From Deroplatys truncata (lineage: Eukaryota; Arthropoda; Insecta; Mantodea; Mantidae), in the NCBI GenBank assembly GCA_030765065.1, contig CM060990.1, positions 462,157,321 to 462,221,320 on the forward strand: DNA of 64,000 bases. The letters run 5' to 3'. The notes beneath the pieces are model-generated. The model was not told where the DNA came from. It was given only the letters and a program-made list of their open reading frames with translations, and did no database searches. Of the stretch, positions 60,927 through 64,000 are shown in pieces. How positions within the stretch are numbered: the stretch's first letter is position 1; each line of letters opens with the position of its first letter. The position numbers were made by a program, and so were the translations under genes.

Positions 60927-63412
60927 ATGGTCTTCTGCACAGCATTCATCATCATCATCATCATCGATAATACAATACAAGGTGAGTGAGTTTTTACATA
61001 ACTATGTAAAAAGACAAATCGTTGCATGAATATCATATTTTTATCTGAACTTCATTTCTTTTAATAATTAACACCCATTTTTTTAAAAATGTAGAGCTTT
61101 CATTCATCAATGGTGCAAATAGTTCTTTAGATCTTAAAGTATAAACATTCATATGATTTTCTCTGCACATTCTTCTTCTATTAACATTCATGCGATCTTC
61201 TCTACACATTCCTCTTCCATTGACATTCATGCGATTTTCTCTAAAGATTCTTCTTCCATAAACATTCATATGATTATCTCTACACATTCTTCTTCTATTA
61301 ACATTGATACGATTTTCTCTACACATTCTTCTATAAAAATTCATATGATTTTCTCTACACACTCTTCTTCCATTAACATTCATACTATGTTCGCTACGCA
61401 TTCTTCTTCCATTAACATTCATGCGATTTTCTCCACACATTCTTTTCTTTTAACAGTCATGCGATTTTCTCTAATAATTCTTCTTCCACAAACGTTCATA
61501 TGATTTTCTCTACACATTCTTCTATTAACATTCATGTGATTTTCTCCACACATTCTTCTTCCATAAACCTTCATACGATTTTCTCCACACATTTTTCTTC
61601 CATAAACCTTAATACGATTTTCTCTACACATTGTTCTTCCATTATCATTCATACGACCTTTTCTACGCATTCTTTTTCCATAACCATTCATACAATTTTC
61701 TCTACACATTCTTCTTCTATTAACATGCATACCATTTTCTCTACTCATTCTTCCATAAATATTCCCACGATTTTCTCTACACATTCTTCTATTAAGATTC
61801 AAACGATCTTTGCTACACATTATTTTGCCATTAACATTCATACAATTTTCTCTTCACATGCTTCTTCCAATAACATTCATACTATTTTCTCTACTCATTC
61901 TTTTTCATATCACAATGCTTTCTCTACTCATTCATCTTTTCATCAGTAACAAAAACAATCGAGTTTACATACTTAAGTTTTTCGCAGGTAATACTGCAAA
62001 CACCGAGGGAGTCGCCAGAGCCGCATTCACCAGGGTGGGGGCTCTCGACATAGCTTTGCAGCACAGGCTCATAGAGAACCTGCTAATGACAATATTGCCT
62101 CAGGATACAACATGCCAGCACCCCTGACGGGAGGGCAGTCACCAGCTGTGCCGCTGCATAGCTGCTATACCTCTAGTGATATTAGTAGCCCGGTCACAAA
62201 CCTTATCGGGGGTTGATTATATCATATCACCGCCTCCAGGATTTGAAGATATCACTCCCGTTACAGGGGGAAATGCAGACACTGCCATAACTACGGAGTA
62301 GTTTTGCTATTGCATTGACTGTGAATACAGAGATGCTCTACTACAGATGATTAATGATGTGAATGGTAGGTCTAGATATATTATCACGCTTAAACTTTTT
62401 TCTAAAAGAAATATTAGTTTTTTTCCTTAATGGATGTATAGGCTGCAAACAATTCATGATTGCATGAGAATTTGAATTATTAAATAAAACATTCAATTTA
62501 GAGTCATCTTTTCAATTAAAAACATTCGATGTGAAGTTAATTCTGCTTTTTTTGCTTCTCTTGCCTTAGTTCCTGAAGCGGATTCAATCGGGACTGGGGA
62601 GATGGACGAGGGTGGTAGCTTGCCTTCGCCCATATTCTCGCAAGACTGCCTGACTACGTCTCCTCCTGGGTTCGAGAATATTGCACCGATGCATGTAAGA
62701 GATCCATGGTTGATTATTCCTACTGAGGGGGTGTGCGCCTGTGTGAATTGTCCCTACAGGACCGTGTACATGCAGTTGCTTCGTGAATCAAATGGTGAGT
62801 TTTTTAACTTCATTTATTCTAGCTCTAGCACTGTTACATGCAGATGCTTAGCGAATTGAATGGGGGGTTTAACTTCATTTATTCTACTCTAACAGCGTTA
62901 CATAAATAATTAGCGTAACGTTAACGCCCAACTTTCCTTAATCCATATTTTACTCATTTTTACCTATTAAAATATACAACTACATAAATAATTAAGATAA
63001 CGTTAACAAGTGACCTTCAAACTTGTTTCTTCAAGTGATTTAATAATTATATATTCCCACATTTCTATTATATTTTAACTGGCATTCCAATTAATTCGAC
63101 TTTTTTATTGTTATAGAACCTTCAATAGTGGACACGAACCTGGAACCTGAGGTTGTAAACAACCAAACATTGCTCCTGAGTTCCAAAAGACCTCACGAGC
63201 TGAGGAGGAGTACTGTCAAGGAATGAACCCCCCACCCATCCAGGATCTTTCCGGCATCGCCAATTGCAGGACCCTCAGGCATTGGGCGTACTGGGTATTA
63301 TGACAACACAACCACCGCTGCTGACACCACCACCGCCTCCTCCACCAGTGACGTCATCGCCTACAGCAGCAACGCCAAAAAACTAAAGGATAGTCATACC
63401 CAGCTAGTGTAA
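60927..63412 (+). pseudogene. Four-exon gene with duplicated CxCxxCxYR exons
   Basis: Exons by splice signals: 60,927-60,981 (18 codons, hydrophobic MVFCTAFIIIIIII, then GTGAGT); 61,988-62,365 (TTTTTCGCAG before, GTAGGT after); 62,570-62,794 (CTTGCCTTAG before, GTGAGT after); 63,117 onward (TTGTTATAG before). All three introns are phase 1, and exons 2 (378 bases) and 3 (225 bases) are multiples of three. Exon 2 ends with PPGFEDITP and later FCYCIDCEYR; exon 3 ends with PPGFENIAP and later VCACVNCPYR. The two tails align over 45 positions without gaps, so one exon arose by duplication. In-frame stops are TGA 62,125, TAG 62,299 and TGA 63,224. The frame stays open after the last one to a TAA at 63,410, with a Thr/Ser-rich tail. 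The N terminus could be a signal peptide, and the cysteines could bind metal. Family not recognised. Confidence 0.6.
61144..61935. repeat. 39-bp minisatellite, about 20 units
   Basis: The unit is close to ATTCATACGATTTTCTCTACACATTCTTCTTCCATTAAC. It lies in intron 1 of the four-exon gene. Several units are 36 bases long, so length changes are mostly multiples of three. The plus strand reads IFSTHSSSINIHT-type 13-residue repeats and the minus strand MCRENRMNVNGRR-type repeats, each open for over 100 codons. Confidence 0.92.
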
Positions 63413-63473
63413 GGTTATTGAATCGGCGTTCAAGGGACGCCTTTTCAATAGCCGGTTTGAAAACATTCTAGAG
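63227..63473. other. 3' region of the four-exon gene and spacer
   Basis: The stretch to 63,412 continues the frame of the four-exon gene after its TGA. A Pro-rich alternative frame (TTQPPLLTPPPPPPP, about 63,300) overlaps it. The spacer of about 60 bases before 63,474 is featureless. Confidence 0.4.
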
Positions 63474-64000
63474 ATGGCTGATCCCGGTCAATTTCTGCAG
63501 GAATGCAGACATCTTGTATTGAGAGAGATAGTTTCTGTACCCAGGAGATGCTCCTCGGACTTTAAAGTAAACATTTTACTTGAAATTACATACATCATAC
63601 AATATCCTGAAAAAAGCATGCAGAAACCGTCTTTTTCAATAGCAAGACAAAGTTGAGTGTTCTGTCAAGTAATTTTGATGCCTTATTCGCCTCTATGGTC
63701 GATGAAATTCAAGAAAACAGCTCGAATTTCGAAGGAGGTGCAAGCTCAAAATCTCTAATCGCAGTCCGGGCTCTTGTTATTGGAACGAGCTTCTATGATC
63801 GCTTGAATGCATCGCGATACATAGAACTACCCAGCGCAATCAAGACTAAGAAACCTGTAATACACATAAAAACGACGATGAATACTGTTTTGCTTGGTGT
63901 TTGCTCGCTGCAAAGTATCCAGCGAAGAGCAATGTTCAAAGCACGAGCAAAATACCCTGCAGAACTGTTATTCACTGCATAAAATTCCAATGGTATAGAC
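63474..64000 (+). pseudogene. Maverick/Polinton-type PolB-associated N-terminal region, broken, partial
   Basis: Three plus-strand segments in different frames follow one another: 63,474-63,656 starting MADPGQFLQECRHLVLREI, 63,653 to about 63,875 with NFEGGASSKSLIAVRALVIG and RYIELPSAIKTKK, and then a third frame to the window end. The order and the ELPxxIKxKK motif followed by a cysteine-bearing segment resemble the region ahead of protein-primed family B DNA polymerase in Maverick/Polinton elements and related virus-like insertions in arthropods. The polymerase domain itself would lie beyond the window. At least two frame changes are present. Assignment is by pattern and is tentative. Confidence 0.5.

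Noticed and set aside
61144-61935. Regular repeats resembling a CRISPR array
   Set aside because: The units are directly adjacent with no unique spacers, and the context is eukaryotic with splice signals.

Overview
The window looks like repeat-dense intergenic DNA from an arthropod, most probably an insect. It is AT-rich, with scattered (AAT)n, (CT)n and (CA)n(TA)n microsatellites. No bacterial-type genes, operons, rRNA genes, CRISPR arrays or convincing intact host genes are visible. Most of what can be recognised is transposable-element material: hAT elements of a CGGBP1-like family, a Tx1/L1-group non-LTR retrotransposon, Jockey/I-type fragments, a Ty3/Gypsy gag remnant, paired solo LTRs, a THAP-domain transposase, a mariner-like fragment, several tRNA-derived SINE families and foldback/MITE elements. 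The species cannot be fixed from the sequence alone.

Layout. 0.4-1.5 kb: a decayed Jockey-like reverse transcriptase. 2.85-4.05 kb: a non-autonomous hAT with an 8-bp target duplication. 7.6 kb: a SINE. 8.8-11.9 kb: a Ty3/Gypsy gag and protease start lying between two copies of an 85-bp repeat. 12.2 and 20.3 kb: two ~551-bp solo LTRs in the same orientation. 13.2-15.1 kb: a minus-strand hAT. 16.4-17.3 kb: an RNase H fragment of a LINE. 24-26.5 kb: a SINE, a foldback element with arms over 200 bp, and another SINE. 28.9-31.0 kb: a THAP transposase pseudogene. 31.8-36.9 kb: two hAT elements head to tail, separated and flanked by three identical copies of GTGATAAC. 37.3-42.2 kb: a nearly full-length but broken Tx1-like LINE. 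42.4-58.7 kb: mostly unassigned AT-rich DNA with SINEs, hAT and mariner fragments and microsatellites.

The right end (59-64 kb) is the most unusual part. Three unrelated tandem arrays lie within 3 kb, one of them a 39-bp minisatellite open on both strands. They are followed by a TATA box and a four-exon gene whose introns are all phase 1. Exons 2 and 3 of that gene end in homologous, equally long peptides with a CxCxxCxYR signature. The gene carries three in-frame stops. Just downstream is a broken segment resembling the N-terminal region that precedes protein-primed DNA polymerase B in Maverick/Polinton-type elements. This suggests that the window ends inside a decayed large DNA element or virus-derived insertion.

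The elements do not form a functional pathway. The relationships that can be read are of insertion and decay: nested or adjacent insertions, target duplications, truncated SINEs, and frame-broken transposase and reverse transcriptase genes.
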